From positions 1-64,000 of the forward strand of contig NZ_VCMZ01000003.1 of the NCBI RefSeq assembly GCF_006352475.1: a DNA stretch of 64,000 nt, in the 5' to 3' direction. Origin of the DNA: Acinetobacter pullicarnis (GTDB lineage: Bacteria; Pseudomonadota; Gammaproteobacteria; Pseudomonadales; Moraxellaceae). Below, one piece after another: positions 43,617-52,244 of this stretch; the stretch's first letter is position 1; each line of letters opens with the position of its first letter. The position numbers and the translations under genes were made by a program. The notes under the pieces were generated by a model. It saw nothing but the letters and a program-made list of their open reading frames with translations. It was not told the DNA's origin and searched no databases.

Positions 43617-44903
43617 TTATAAATCGTCTCCCATCACCGGTATCGATAAGCAGATAAGCCTGGTTATGCCATTAGCAGTTCTTGAAGCATTCCTGCTTTC
43701 AATGTCGTCAACGTGATCACGATTTGAGTTGAGATAACGACTCTGTTGCTGAAGACTCTCAGTTAATTGCCACTCACCAGATTCAAGAACAGCACCCGCT
43801 AACTCGGCACATACTGTTGCAAAACCATAAAGCGCTTGATTATCGCGGGTAAAACGCAGCGGCATCGTCTGGCCTTTTACAAGAAGGGACCATTCCAAAA
43901 CTCTGTACTTACCTTTTAATCGGTTACTGACAAAAATAGTTATACTTGTACCGCTGGCGCCAACAACTAAAAAGCTCGTGATAGCTAGTCCTATCAGAGA
44001 CCATAACTCTGGTTTCCCACTTAGTAACAGTGGATTAGGCAAATGACTCCTCAAAACGAGATCAGCACCAAGGGTCAGCGCTGTTTTATACACTGCTTGT
44101 TCTAATAATGGAGTTGCATTGACCAGTGACGCAACAGCATCACAACTATAAGGTTCTAGAACTGCCGTAGCTCTCAACCATTCTGTTTCATGGGCAATCG
44201 CCAACAAATTTGACCAAATTCGAACCAGTGCCGCTATATGAATGGAGTTTTCATCAGTCAGGACGGTTTGATTAAGCTGCTTATCCAGTTCCTGATGCCA
44301 GTATTGGTATTGGCTTGTCAAAAGTACAAACAACTCAGATTGAAGCAACTTATTATTAGTTACCGGTCTTATCCTATTTGACATCTCATTGAATAGTTGT
44401 ATAAATTTTTTGTCTGCTTGTTGCTCACGCTTTAGCAGATCTTGCTGTTGTTGAAGCATCTGTAAATCGTATTCAATGGCCTGCTTAAAAAGTGTGAGTA
44501 AGGAACAGTGTTGTGATGCCCGATCTGGGCTTGAAAAGTCCAACATACACAAAGTACCGAAAGTTTTTCCGCTAGGCCAAAGCAATGGCAGGCCATAGTA
44601 ATAACTAAAGCCTGCTGCAAATGTTGGGTTATTGTTTTCATATCGGGTACCGATTGCATTTTCAACTAGTAATGGCTGGTTACTGGAAATGACTTGGGAA
44701 CAATAAGTGTTAAGTGCCAATGGAACAGGTTCACCGCAATAAAAAGTTGGTACTGACACACTGCCAACAGCCTGACAAATTTCGTTTTTATCTAATCGAT
44801 TAATCAGCACACAAGGCACTTCCGCGACTTGAGCCATCGAGTTTACAATGCCTTGCCAGCGCTCTAGGAGCAGAGCGGTTTCTATGCTCAAATCTACTGC
44901 CAT
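43617..44903 (-). CDS. GAF-domain protein, possibly a degenerate sensor kinase
   Basis: A 428-residue protein. A GAF domain occupies residues about 15-150 (TYCSQVISSNQPLLVENA, GFSYYYGLPLLWPSGKTFGTLC), followed by a coiled linker rich in Gln (150-170). The C-terminal half (280-400) has the spacing of an HATPase domain but lacks a clear N-box or G-box, so kinase activity is doubtful. A signalling role next to the diguanylate cyclase is inferred. Confidence 0.65.
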   Translation of the reverse strand: MAVDLSIETALLLERWQGIVNSMAQVAEVPCVLINRLDKNEICQAVGSVSVPTFYCGEPVPLALNTYCSQVISSNQPLLVENAIGTRYENNNPTFAAGFSYYYGLPLLWPSGKTFGTLCMLDFSSPDRASQHCSLLTLFKQAIEYDLQMLQQQQDLLKREQQADKKFIQLFNEMSNRIRPVTNNKLLQSELFVLLTSQYQYWHQELDKQLNQTVLTDENSIHIAALVRIWSNLLAIAHETEWLRATAVLEPYSCDAVASLVNATPLLEQAVYKTALTLGADLVLRSHLPNPLLLSGKPELWSLIGLAITSFLVVGASGTSITIFVSNRLKGKYRVLEWSLLVKGQTMPLRFTRDNQALYGFATVCAELAGAVLESGEWQLTESLQQQSRYLNSNRDHVDDIESRNASRTANGITRLICLSIPVMGDDL

Positions 44904-45624
44904 TTGTTCCCTCAGTATTTAAATAGTCCCCTTTTGCATCATTCGATCTTGTTTATCTCAGAGTATCAAACAGGAAACAAAGTGATTGATGTCAATCAGG
45001 GAATTAGCAGCATTGATGCATTAAGCGGCGCACATACACTCTAAGTAAAGTGCTTAAGTCTGATTATGGCAAGAAATTGTTACTTTGTCAGGGATAGTCA
45101 ACACTTTATTAGCGAGAGACTTGCTTGGCTGACATTTAAGACAAATCGCGAGATTCCAAATCTGCCACCAACAGTCGGAACTGAGTAACTCACTTGAGCT
45201 TTAAAAAGTAAAGCATTGAAATATTTATGGTATTTATACATCCTACCTAGCTCACAGCAGAGTTTAGCATCGTGCATTAATATGACCTTACACTAAAAAT
45301 ACGTACTAGTTGACGTCTATCAAACTCGTTTACGAGATAGTGTAGTGGTCGACAAATTTTGGCCACATCGTTATTGCCTAATAACCGATGCTCTCTTTAA
45401 ATGCGAAATGAGTAGTGCACGCATTTTTAGCCTTTTGGCAAAACGTTGATGTCTCGAAATTTTCAAGCGCTGTGCCTTGTTTATTTTCAGAAACGTCTGC
45501 TTTCAGTGAGTTCCTGATGCTCGGGCGCTCTAAATTATGGGTATAGACAATCTGATTTGCCCTATATTTGCAGTTTTTCGTGAACCCTTAATTTCACAAC
45601 TCTTTTAATCTGATATCCAAAGTC
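44904..45624. other. Gene-free stretch
   Basis: No supportable gene on either strand. An IS3-end-like GTAGTGGTCGACAAATTTTGGCCAC at 45343-45366 and a CTCGTTTACGAG palindrome at 45326-45337 are the only notable features. Several stop-riddled short frames suggest decayed mobile-element DNA. Confidence 0.4.
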
Positions 45625-45631
45625 TGCATCC

Positions 45632-45855
45632 ATACATAGCCCCTACGTAAACTGTCTAATAAGTCACATTATACGAACTATTGAGCATGTTATATCTATT
45701 TTACATGCTGTAAATTCAGTTCCATTAGTAAATAGATAAAAACCAAGGAGGCTTTATGAAAAATAAATAATGTGATCGTTGCCGGAGGGTGTTTTTGGAG
45801 TCTCGAAGACCTCCTTAGAAATCAGGACGGCGTGACGTCAACGAAGGTGTGTAGT
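45632..45855 (+). repeat. Second copy of the araC-msrA control region with dead msrA start
   Basis: The sequence parallels 36560-36656 joined to 37950-38070, but without the IS3. It includes the TACGTAAACTGTC block, the TTATATCTATTTTACATGCTG block, AAGGAGG and then an msrA start. That copy reads ATGAAAAATAAATAA, a stop after three codons, followed by recognisable GGGTGTTTTTGG. A frameshift separates the start from the GGCFW frame, and the copy ends at a TAG near 45853. Confidence 0.8.
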
Positions 45856-45991
45856 GGCACTGAAATGGCGACTGCGCAAGACGTGAAGATGAGCTGTCTG
45901 ATAGCAACGGATTATCAAGCAGAACCTTCTTAAATACAATTTATTCCACGCCAATACAGCGTGCTGTCTTTCAAATCACTAGGAGAAATTT

Positions 45992-46546
45992 ATGTCACGT
46001 TTGAACACCCCTACCACAATCGACGCCGCGCCTACTGCTACCCATACCTCACTCAAGGCTGTGGAAAAACAACTGGGCCGCGTTCCTAACATGTTCCGCG
46101 TCGTTGCCAACAGCCCTGCTGCGCTGACTGGCTACCTGCAATTGAGCGCAGCATCAGCACAGGGCGGCTTGGGTACAGCGACTCTTGAGCGTATTGCCCT
46201 AGCCGTCGCTGAGATCAACGGCTGCGATTATTGCCTTGCTGCCCATTCCTTCCTAGGCCGTAAGGTGGCCAAGCTTGATGATGCTGAACTCACTGCCAAC
46301 CGCAGCGGTGCATCAAATGACCCTAAGGCCGACGCAGCCGTGCGTTTTGCTGCCGCCGTAGTCCGCCAGCGCGGGCAAGTCAGCAATGACCAGGTCCAAG
46401 CGGTGCTGAACGCTGGCTACAGTGATGCACATGTAGTGGATATTCTGTTGGCTGTTGCCCTGAACACTTTCACTAACTACGTTAACGAAGTGACACAGAC
46501 CGAGGTCGACTTCCCGGCCGTTCAACCACTAGGCATTGATGTCTAA
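45992..46546 (+). CDS. Carboxymuconolactone decarboxylase / AhpD-like peroxidase
   Basis: A 184-residue protein with the CMD/AhpD signature, CxxC in INGCDYCLAAH near residue 77 and flanking helices (ATLERIALAVAEI, and VVDILLAVALNTFTNYVN). It probably reduces peroxides or similar oxidants using the disulfide pair. CTAGGAGAAA precedes the ATG. Slightly GC-richer than neighbours. Confidence 0.85.
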   Translation: MSRLNTPTTIDAAPTATHTSLKAVEKQLGRVPNMFRVVANSPAALTGYLQLSAASAQGGLGTATLERIALAVAEINGCDYCLAAHSFLGRKVAKLDDAELTANRSGASNDPKADAAVRFAAAVVRQRGQVSNDQVQAVLNAGYSDAHVVDILLAVALNTFTNYVNEVTQTEVDFPAVQPLGIDV

Positions 46547-46683
46547 TCCATTGGTGCTCAACTACAGCAATTACCTAAGTTAGGTTCGACTCGAGTAAAC
46601 ATATAGTTTTTCTCAAGAGTCATATCATTTTAGTGGGCTACATAGAGTGAGTCCACATGGCTAAAAATAATTGGAGATATAAG

Positions 46684-47199
46684 ATGACTATTCCCGAAAT
46701 TGAAAATGGTGTCCAGACTACCAATACCCTTAGTAATAATCTCGGTGCAAAAATCACTAAGTTTGGTATAGGTGGCATCTACGTTGCCATGACGATAATA
46801 TATTTGTGGTTTGGTGGCATGAAATTCACTAGCTACGAAGCAAACGGTATACATGGTTTTGTTAGTAATAGCCCTCTGCTTTCGTGGATGTATAGCTTCC
46901 TCAGCATTCAAGGATTCTCAAATTTTCTGGGTGTGCTTGAAATTTCAGTTGGCCTGTTAATCGCTGCACGAGTTTTCTCCCCTAAGCTCGCAATCTTGGG
47001 CGGTGTACTTTCAACCGGACTCTTTTTTACGACATTGTCGTTCATGCTGACTACACCCGGTGTTTTTGAGGCATCTCTTGGGTTTCCTGCGATCTCTGTG
47101 GTTCCTGGCCAGTTTTTGCTAAAAGATTTAGGCTTGTTTGTCGTGTCTATATTTATCGTAGGTACATCACTTACAGCACTGGAGCACAAAAACAAATAA
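46684..47199 (+). CDS. DUF417 (YkgB/RclC-like) membrane protein
   Basis: A 171-residue protein with four hydrophobic segments (about residues 25-45, 60-80, 85-105, 140-160) and the DUF417 pattern YLWFGGMKFTSYEANGI and a PFL-like SNSPLLSWMYSFL. In E. coli, RclC of this family belongs to the RclABC hypochlorite-resistance system. ATG 46684 has TTGGAGA at good spacing; ATG 46657 is an alternative. Its presence ties the module to reactive-chlorine defence. Confidence 0.8.
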   Translation: MTIPEIENGVQTTNTLSNNLGAKITKFGIGGIYVAMTIIYLWFGGMKFTSYEANGIHGFVSNSPLLSWMYSFLSIQGFSNFLGVLEISVGLLIAARVFSPKLAILGGVLSTGLFFTTLSFMLTTPGVFEASLGFPAISVVPGQFLLKDLGLFVVSIFIVGTSLTALEHKNK

Positions 47200-47390
47200 G
47201 CCTCACCCGAAACAACTATAAGTTAGATGGCTCCTAAACACATTAGAGAGCCTTTATTTTTATCTTTTAAGTGCTTCAAGTACGTGCCTTACTAGAGGCT
47301 GTTGATCTTTGAGTGAAAAATGAACGGCATAGCAACAAGGTATAATGGTTTCGCCAAAAATCAAAAATACCACCGAGAACGGACGTTGCT

Positions 47391-47826
47391 ATGCCAAGGA
47401 CAATGCTAACAGATAACGCCTAGGAAGCCCTAAAGCAAATACTTAAAGAGACAGGGCGTGTTTACAATAAATATGAACACCGAAATACACTGGAAGGCAT
47501 ACTTTATCGTATGCGCACAGGCATTCAGTGGCGAGATTTGCCTGAAAGATTCGGTCGTTGGAACTCTGTATTTAAGCGCTTTAACCTTTGGTCAAAGAAA
47601 GGTGTGTTACAAAAATGGTTTCAAAGCATATCGTCCGATAATGATCCAGAATGGTTGTTTATTGATGGAAGTATTGTCAAAGCGCATCAAGACAGTAGCG
47701 GAGCCGCAAGCAGTTCAGATGAAGCGATAGGAAAAAGTCGGGGTGGGAGTTCTACAAAAATTCATCTCGCTGTAGATAGCGGTGGGCTTCCCGTTTATTT
47801 TGAAATATCGGGTGGTCAGATAAATG
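47391..47826 (+). pseudogene. IS5-family transposase fragment fused to IstB tail
   Basis: An IS5-family OrfA region (RNTLEGILYRMRTGIQWRDL) with a TAG at 47421-47423 at the position of a Trp (DNA-stop-EALKQ), then the catalytic start FIDGSIVKAHQ and SRGGSSTKIHLAVD. At 47823-47826 it runs into the istB tail of the second IS21 type, making a chimeric 192-residue ORF (47511-48089). Only part of the element remains. Bases 47200-47390 hold no gene. Confidence 0.7.
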
Positions 47827-48138
47827 ACATTGGTTATGTGAAAAAAACCGATGCAGAAACCCAGGTACTGTTTGAATTTATCGCGCATCGATATGAAAGC
47901 GGTAGCCTGATCATCACAGCCAATCACCCGTTTAGTGCATGGGATCAGATCTTCCCAGACAGCATGATGACGGTAGCGGCCATAGATCGGCTGATCCACC
48001 ACGCGACAATTATAGAATTAGAAGGAGAAAGCTATCGAAAACAACATCAGTTAAAACAAGCTGGAAGTAGGAAAAATGAGAAAACCTAACCGGCCATCAT
48101 AATTGACGCGAACCGGCCAAGATAGTTGACGCCGAACA
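47823..48138 (+). mobile_element. Truncated right end of the second IS21-type element
   Basis: It is identical, as far as read by eye, to 34104-34414: the last 88 or so codons of istB and the terminal repeat ending GCCGAACA at 48138. The left part is lost at the junction with IS5 sequence, where both partners carry ATGACATT. Confidence 0.85.
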
Positions 48139-48350
48139 TGTCAGAATTATCTATAAAAATTGGGAAATTAATCCGTAATAAAAGAATAGAGTTAAACATG
48201 ACTCAAGAGTTCTTGGCCCTACAGTGCTCTATAGATAGGAGCTACATGGGAAGAATTGAGCGTGGGGAAGTAAATCTAACTGTCGAAAAACTATATGAGA
48301 TTGCAAAAATATTGAAGATTCATCCTCAACACTTATTACCGAACTTTTAG
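48138..48350 (+). CDS. Small XRE-family regulator (restriction controller-like)
   Basis: A 70-residue helix-turn-helix protein (GKLIRNKRIELNMTQEFLALQ; RSYMGRIERGEVNLTVEKL), the size and form of C (controller) proteins of RM systems. The A of its ATG is the last base of the IS21 end, so the native start or promoter may have been lost; a TTG 12 bases upstream inside the IS is the alternative. It lies ahead of the type I RM operon, which has palindromes at its promoter. The 48351-48390 stretch is AT-rich. Confidence 0.75.
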   Translation: MSELSIKIGKLIRNKRIELNMTQEFLALQCSIDRSYMGRIERGEVNLTVEKLYEIAKILKIHPQHLLPNF

Positions 48351-48393
48351 AAAATTAATTATTTAACAAAAGGTTATAAATTAAATAAAAAAC

Positions 48394-48446
48394 GTAGATA
48401 ATCTACTGTAATTTTAATTGACATAGTACTATCAGCAACATAATAT
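48394..48446 (+). promoter_or_regulatory. Strong promoter with palindromic operators for the RM operon
   Basis: The -35 TTGACA (48418-48423) and -10 TAATAT (48441-48446) are separated by 17 bases, near-consensus. Inside the spacer is the perfect palindrome ATAGTACTAT (48423-48432), and upstream GTAGATAATCTAC (48394-48406) is a second dyad. They are placed as operators for the neighbouring XRE protein. Confidence 0.6.
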
Positions 48447-48490
48447 GCTATTTAGCTGGTTTGAATAGATGTTCTACTGCAAAAAATAAG

Positions 48491-48514
48491 GATGACAGGT
48501 GGCCGCCTGTCATC
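48491..48514 (+). promoter_or_regulatory. 24-base near-perfect hairpin in operon leader
   Basis: GATGACAGG and CCTGTCATC arms around TGGCCG, with one mismatched pair if the whole 24 bases are folded. It lies 45 bases downstream of the -10 box and 46 bases before the first ATG, so it would be in the leader RNA; a T-run is absent, so it is not a simple terminator. Confidence 0.45.
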
Positions 48515-48560
48515 GAGTTCAAAACCATTAACACGACTAAATATTAGGAGTTCAGAACAA

Positions 48561-48851
48561 ATGAAAGTATATCAGATCAATTATGACCTGCGTAAACAAC
48601 GTAACTATGATGAGCTTTATGAAAAAATTAGGTCTCTAGGCAATTGGTGTCATCCACTGGAGTCATGTTGGTTAATTGTCTCTGAAAAAACACCATCACA
48701 AATTGCAGAGGAATTATTCAAAGTCATGGATGGTAATGATGGCTTATTAGTGACTCGCTTACAAAATGAGGCAGCTTGGTACAACCTTGATTCAAAGGGA
48801 ATGAAAGATGTTACTACTTGGCTTAAAGAAAACTTAGGCAAAGCTTCTTAA
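48561..48851 (+). CDS. SinR-family, Cas2/VapD-like small protein
   Basis: A 96-residue protein of the so-called SinR family (not Bacillus SinR): KVYQINYDLRKQRNYDELYEKI start, WCHPLESCWLIVSE, and LLVTRLQNEAAWYNL. The pattern suits a ferredoxin-like Cas2/VapD fold. The start ATG is preceded by TTAGGAG. It is the first gene of the type I RM operon; the function in such operons is unknown to me. An RNase role is possible by fold, not shown. Confidence 0.6.
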   Translation: MKVYQINYDLRKQRNYDELYEKIRSLGNWCHPLESCWLIVSEKTPSQIAEELFKVMDGNDGLLVTRLQNEAAWYNLDSKGMKDVTTWLKENLGKAS

Positions 48852-48896
48852 ATATGTGAGCCAAGGATGGCTCAATCCCTTTCTGAGTAAATATTT

Positions 48897-49517
48897 ATGG
48901 CAAAGTTAAAGAGATTCTTAAAACTGAGCGACCTTACAGAGATTCGTACAGGCTTTACATTTCGAGAAAAGATCGAGGAAGTTGAGTCTGGCAATGCCCA
49001 CGTATTGCAGATCAAAGACATTCGTAACATAGCAACGGATACATGTAGTTATACGCTTTTTGCAGATGCTTTACCGCAAATTGATTGGCAAGGTAAAGAT
49101 AACGCAATCGTGTCGCCTGAGTCTGTGTTGCTGCCCTGTCGTGGAGAGTATCTCAAGGCACATTATTTTGTAGGCAATCAAGATCAATCAAAAGCATTAC
49201 CCTTAATTGTGAGTAGCCAGTTTTTGATAATAATGCCAAATCAAAATGTAGTGCCTGAATACTTATGCTGGTACTTAAACCAACCTCATGTGCAATACGA
49301 GTTACGGAAAGAAAGTCAGGGCTCTAAGATGCCAATGCTTAGCGTATCTACAGTCAACCAGTTTGAAGTTGAAATCCCTAGCTTGGATATTCAGCAACGC
49401 ATAATCGAATTAAACCGTATTTGGGAGCAAGAGCAGATCTTGACCCAACAATTACTTAAAAATCGTGAACAAATGATGATGGGCATGTTTAAACAACTGC
49501 TCCAAGGAAACAAATAA
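48897..49517 (+). CDS. Half-length HsdS-like specificity protein
   Basis: A 206-residue protein with a single target-recognition-like domain (SDLTEIRTGFTFREKI start, LLPCRGEYLKAHYF, VPEYLCWYLNQP, SKMPMLSVSTVNQFEVEIPS) and one long helix at the end (IIELNRIWEQEQILTQQL). Full HsdS has two such units, and a full one is encoded two genes on. Its stop overlaps the hsdM ATG (TAATG). It could form dimers or alternate with the full-length subunit. Confidence 0.75.
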   Translation: MAKLKRFLKLSDLTEIRTGFTFREKIEEVESGNAHVLQIKDIRNIATDTCSYTLFADALPQIDWQGKDNAIVSPESVLLPCRGEYLKAHYFVGNQDQSKALPLIVSSQFLIIMPNQNVVPEYLCWYLNQPHVQYELRKESQGSKMPMLSVSTVNQFEVEIPSLDIQQRIIELNRIWEQEQILTQQLLKNREQMMMGMFKQLLQGNK

Positions 49518-51040
49518 TGGTTACTCAAATCAATCAAGATACCGTCAATAAAGCCCTTTGGTCGGCATGTGATGTATTCCGTGGCACGGTGAGTGCAGAT
49601 ACCTACAAAGACTATATTTTGACGATGTTATTCTTAAAGTACATCTCTGATGTATGGCAAGATCACTACGATAATTATAAAAATGAACATGGCGATGAAC
49701 CTGAGCTCATCGAAGAATTAATGAAAAGCGAGCGTTTTGTCCTGCCTCGTGAATCAAATTTCTATACCTTGCATGAGCGTCGCTTTGAACCCGGCAATGG
49801 TGAACGTATTGATATGGCTTTGCATGCACTTGAAGAAGCCAATGGTACAAAGCTCAAAGATGTAGGCAAAAGCGTTTTCCAAGATATCTCGTTTAATACC
49901 GATAAATTGGGTGAAGAAAAACAAAAGAATACGATTCTGAAAGACTTACTTGAAGTGTTTGCTTCTAAGGATTTAGATCTGAAACCAAGCCGTGTAGGTT
50001 TACTTGATGTGATTGGCAACGGTTATGAGTTTTTGATTAAAAATTTCGCCGCGAGTGGTGGTCAAAAAGCAGGTGAATTCTATACACCACCTGAAGTATC
50101 GGACTTAATTGCAGAGTTACTTGACCCACAAAAAGGCGACAGCATTTGTGACCCTGCCTGTGGTTCTGGCTCACTATTAATGAAATGTGGTCGTAAAGTT
50201 GTAGCGAATCACGATAGCAAAGAATATGCACTTTATGGGCAAGAAGCGATTGGTTCAACTTGGTCATTGGCGAAGATGAACATGTTCTTGCATGGTGAAG
50301 ATAATCATAAAATTGAGTGGGGAGATACCATTCGTAATCCAAAATTATTGGATAAAAATGGCGACTTGATGCTGTTTGATATCGTGACCGCAAACCCACC
50401 ATTCTCATTAGACAAGTGGGGTTATGAGCAAGCTGAAAATGATAAGTTTGATCGTTTCCGTCGTGGTTTACCACCAAAGACCAAAGGTGATTATGCGTTT
50501 ATCTCACACATGATTGAAACGCTAAAACCTGTTACGGGTCGTATGGGTGTTGTGGTTCCACATGGTGTGTTATTCCGTGGTTCGTCTGAAGGGAAGATTC
50601 GTGAGAAGTTGATAAACGAAAACTTGTTAGATGCGGTGATTGGTTTACCTGAAAAGCTCTTCTACGGTACGGGTATTCCTGCTGCGATTTTAATTTTCAA
50701 AAAGCAAAAGTCTGATGATTCGGTTTTGTTTATTGATGCAAGCCGTGAGTTTAAGTCAGGTAAAAATCAAAACAACTTATCTGAAGAGAATATTGCCAAG
50801 ATTATTGCAACCTATCGAGCTCGTGAAAGTGTAGATAAGTATGCGTATTTGGCGACTTTGCAGCAAGTCAAAGACAACGATTACAACCTGAACATTCCTC
50901 GTTATGTGGATACCTTTGAAGAGGAAGCTGAGATTGATTTGGTTGCTGTACGTGCTGAGCGTGAGCAGTTAAAGACTCAACTTGCTGAGCTTGAAGTGCA
51001 AATGGCGAAGTATTTAGAGGAGCTAGGTTATGTCAATTAA
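49517..51040 (+). CDS. hsdM: Type I restriction-modification DNA methyltransferase HsdM
   Basis: A 507-residue N6-adenine methyltransferase. An N-terminal helical HsdM_N domain (ALWSACDVFRGTV) precedes SAM motif I DPACGSGSLLM near residue 212 and catalytic ANPPFSLDKW near 292. It methylates host DNA with HsdS and is required for restriction with HsdR. The stop overlaps the hsdS start by 11 bases. Confidence 0.95.
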   Translation: MVTQINQDTVNKALWSACDVFRGTVSADTYKDYILTMLFLKYISDVWQDHYDNYKNEHGDEPELIEELMKSERFVLPRESNFYTLHERRFEPGNGERIDMALHALEEANGTKLKDVGKSVFQDISFNTDKLGEEKQKNTILKDLLEVFASKDLDLKPSRVGLLDVIGNGYEFLIKNFAASGGQKAGEFYTPPEVSDLIAELLDPQKGDSICDPACGSGSLLMKCGRKVVANHDSKEYALYGQEAIGSTWSLAKMNMFLHGEDNHKIEWGDTIRNPKLLDKNGDLMLFDIVTANPPFSLDKWGYEQAENDKFDRFRRGLPPKTKGDYAFISHMIETLKPVTGRMGVVVPHGVLFRGSSEGKIREKLINENLLDAVIGLPEKLFYGTGIPAAILIFKKQKSDDSVLFIDASREFKSGKNQNNLSEENIAKIIATYRARESVDKYAYLATLQQVKDNDYNLNIPRYVDTFEEEAEIDLVAVRAEREQLKTQLAELEVQMAKYLEELGYVN

Positions 51041-52244
51041 TAAAATAACGCCTTTAGATACTTTTGTTAGTAATGATGCTCCTATTTGTTATGGCATTTT
51101 GAAGCCGGGTGATCACTATGAAGGTGGAATTCCTGTAATTAAAGTAAAGAATATTATAGGCGGCGTAATTCTAGAAGATGATTTACTCAAGACTACGCCT
51201 GAAATTCATGCACAATATAAGCGAGCCGAAGTAAAAGAAGGCGATATTTTATTGACGATACGCGGCACTACAGGACGTGTTGCGATTGTGCCTAACTCAT
51301 TAAATGGTGCAAATATAACGCAAGATACGGCAAGAATTAGAGTTTCATCAAATGATGATTCACTTTATATATTTTATGCGTTGCAATCATTTAATGTTCA
51401 GCAACAAATTACTTTGAATACAGTCGGCCAAGCTGTCAAAGGTATTAATATTGCTGAAGTTAAAAAGTTAAAAATTTATCATCCAATTCTAGATGAACAA
51501 AAGGCAATCGCCCAAATCCTTTCAACTTGGGACCAAGCGATTTCGGCTACTGAAAAACTGCTTGAAAATAGCCAACAGCAGAAAAAAGCATTGATGCAAC
51601 AATTGCTCACAGGTAAGAAACGTTTGCTTGATGAGGCAAGATCAAGATTTAATATTTCTTGGGAAAAACATCGTCTAGGAATATTCTTGAAAGAAGAGAA
51701 GCAACGTAATAAAGATAATTCAATATCTCGTGTGCTAAGTGTGACAAATCATAGTGGATTCATTTTACCTGAAAATCAGTTTTCAAAGCGTATTGCGAGT
51801 GACGAAGTTTCGAATTACAAGGTAGTTAGGCAAGGACAGTATGGTTATAACCCATCACGTATCAATGTGGGGTCTTTTGCAAGGCTAGATCAATTTGAAA
51901 ATGGTTTATTAAGTCCGATGTATGTTGTTTTTAGCATTAAATCTGAAAATTTAGATAGTGATTTTTTCCTTTATTGGATGAAGTCTAATGAAGCTAAGCA
52001 ACGAATCAATAACAGTACTCAAGGTTCTGTTAGGGATTCTGTTGGATTTGATGCTATTAGTAGTTTCGTTCTTAAGTTACCTGAGATACAAGAACAACGA
52101 AAAATTGCTAAAGTCCTTTCTTTCGCCGATCAAGAAATTGAAACTTTGCAGAAAAAACTCAATTGTTTAAAGCAAGAAAAAAAAGCACTCATGCAGCAAT
52201 TGTTAACAGGTAAACGTCGGGTGAAATTAGGAGAATTGAAATGA
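51030..52244 (+). CDS. hsdS: Type I restriction-modification specificity subunit HsdS
   Basis: A 404-residue HsdS with two target-recognition domains (residues about 5-170 and 215-370), each followed by a long helix with the repeated KALMQQLLTGK(K/R)R ending (near 190-201 and 388-400), the classic internal repeat. It selects the recognition sequence. It overlaps hsdM (11 bases) and the SIR2 gene (ATGA). Confidence 0.92.
   Translation: MSINKITPLDTFVSNDAPICYGILKPGDHYEGGIPVIKVKNIIGGVILEDDLLKTTPEIHAQYKRAEVKEGDILLTIRGTTGRVAIVPNSLNGANITQDTARIRVSSNDDSLYIFYALQSFNVQQQITLNTVGQAVKGINIAEVKKLKIYHPILDEQKAIAQILSTWDQAISATEKLLENSQQQKKALMQQLLTGKKRLLDEARSRFNISWEKHRLGIFLKEEKQRNKDNSISRVLSVTNHSGFILPENQFSKRIASDEVSNYKVVRQGQYGYNPSRINVGSFARLDQFENGLLSPMYVVFSIKSENLDSDFFLYWMKSNEAKQRINNSTQGSVRDSVGFDAISSFVLKLPEIQEQRKIAKVLSFADQEIETLQKKLNCLKQEKKALMQQLLTGKRRVKLGELK

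Noticed and set aside
45343..45366. IS3-type terminal repeat
   Set aside because: Single short similarity without a partner end or transposase; mentioned only under the gene-free stretch.
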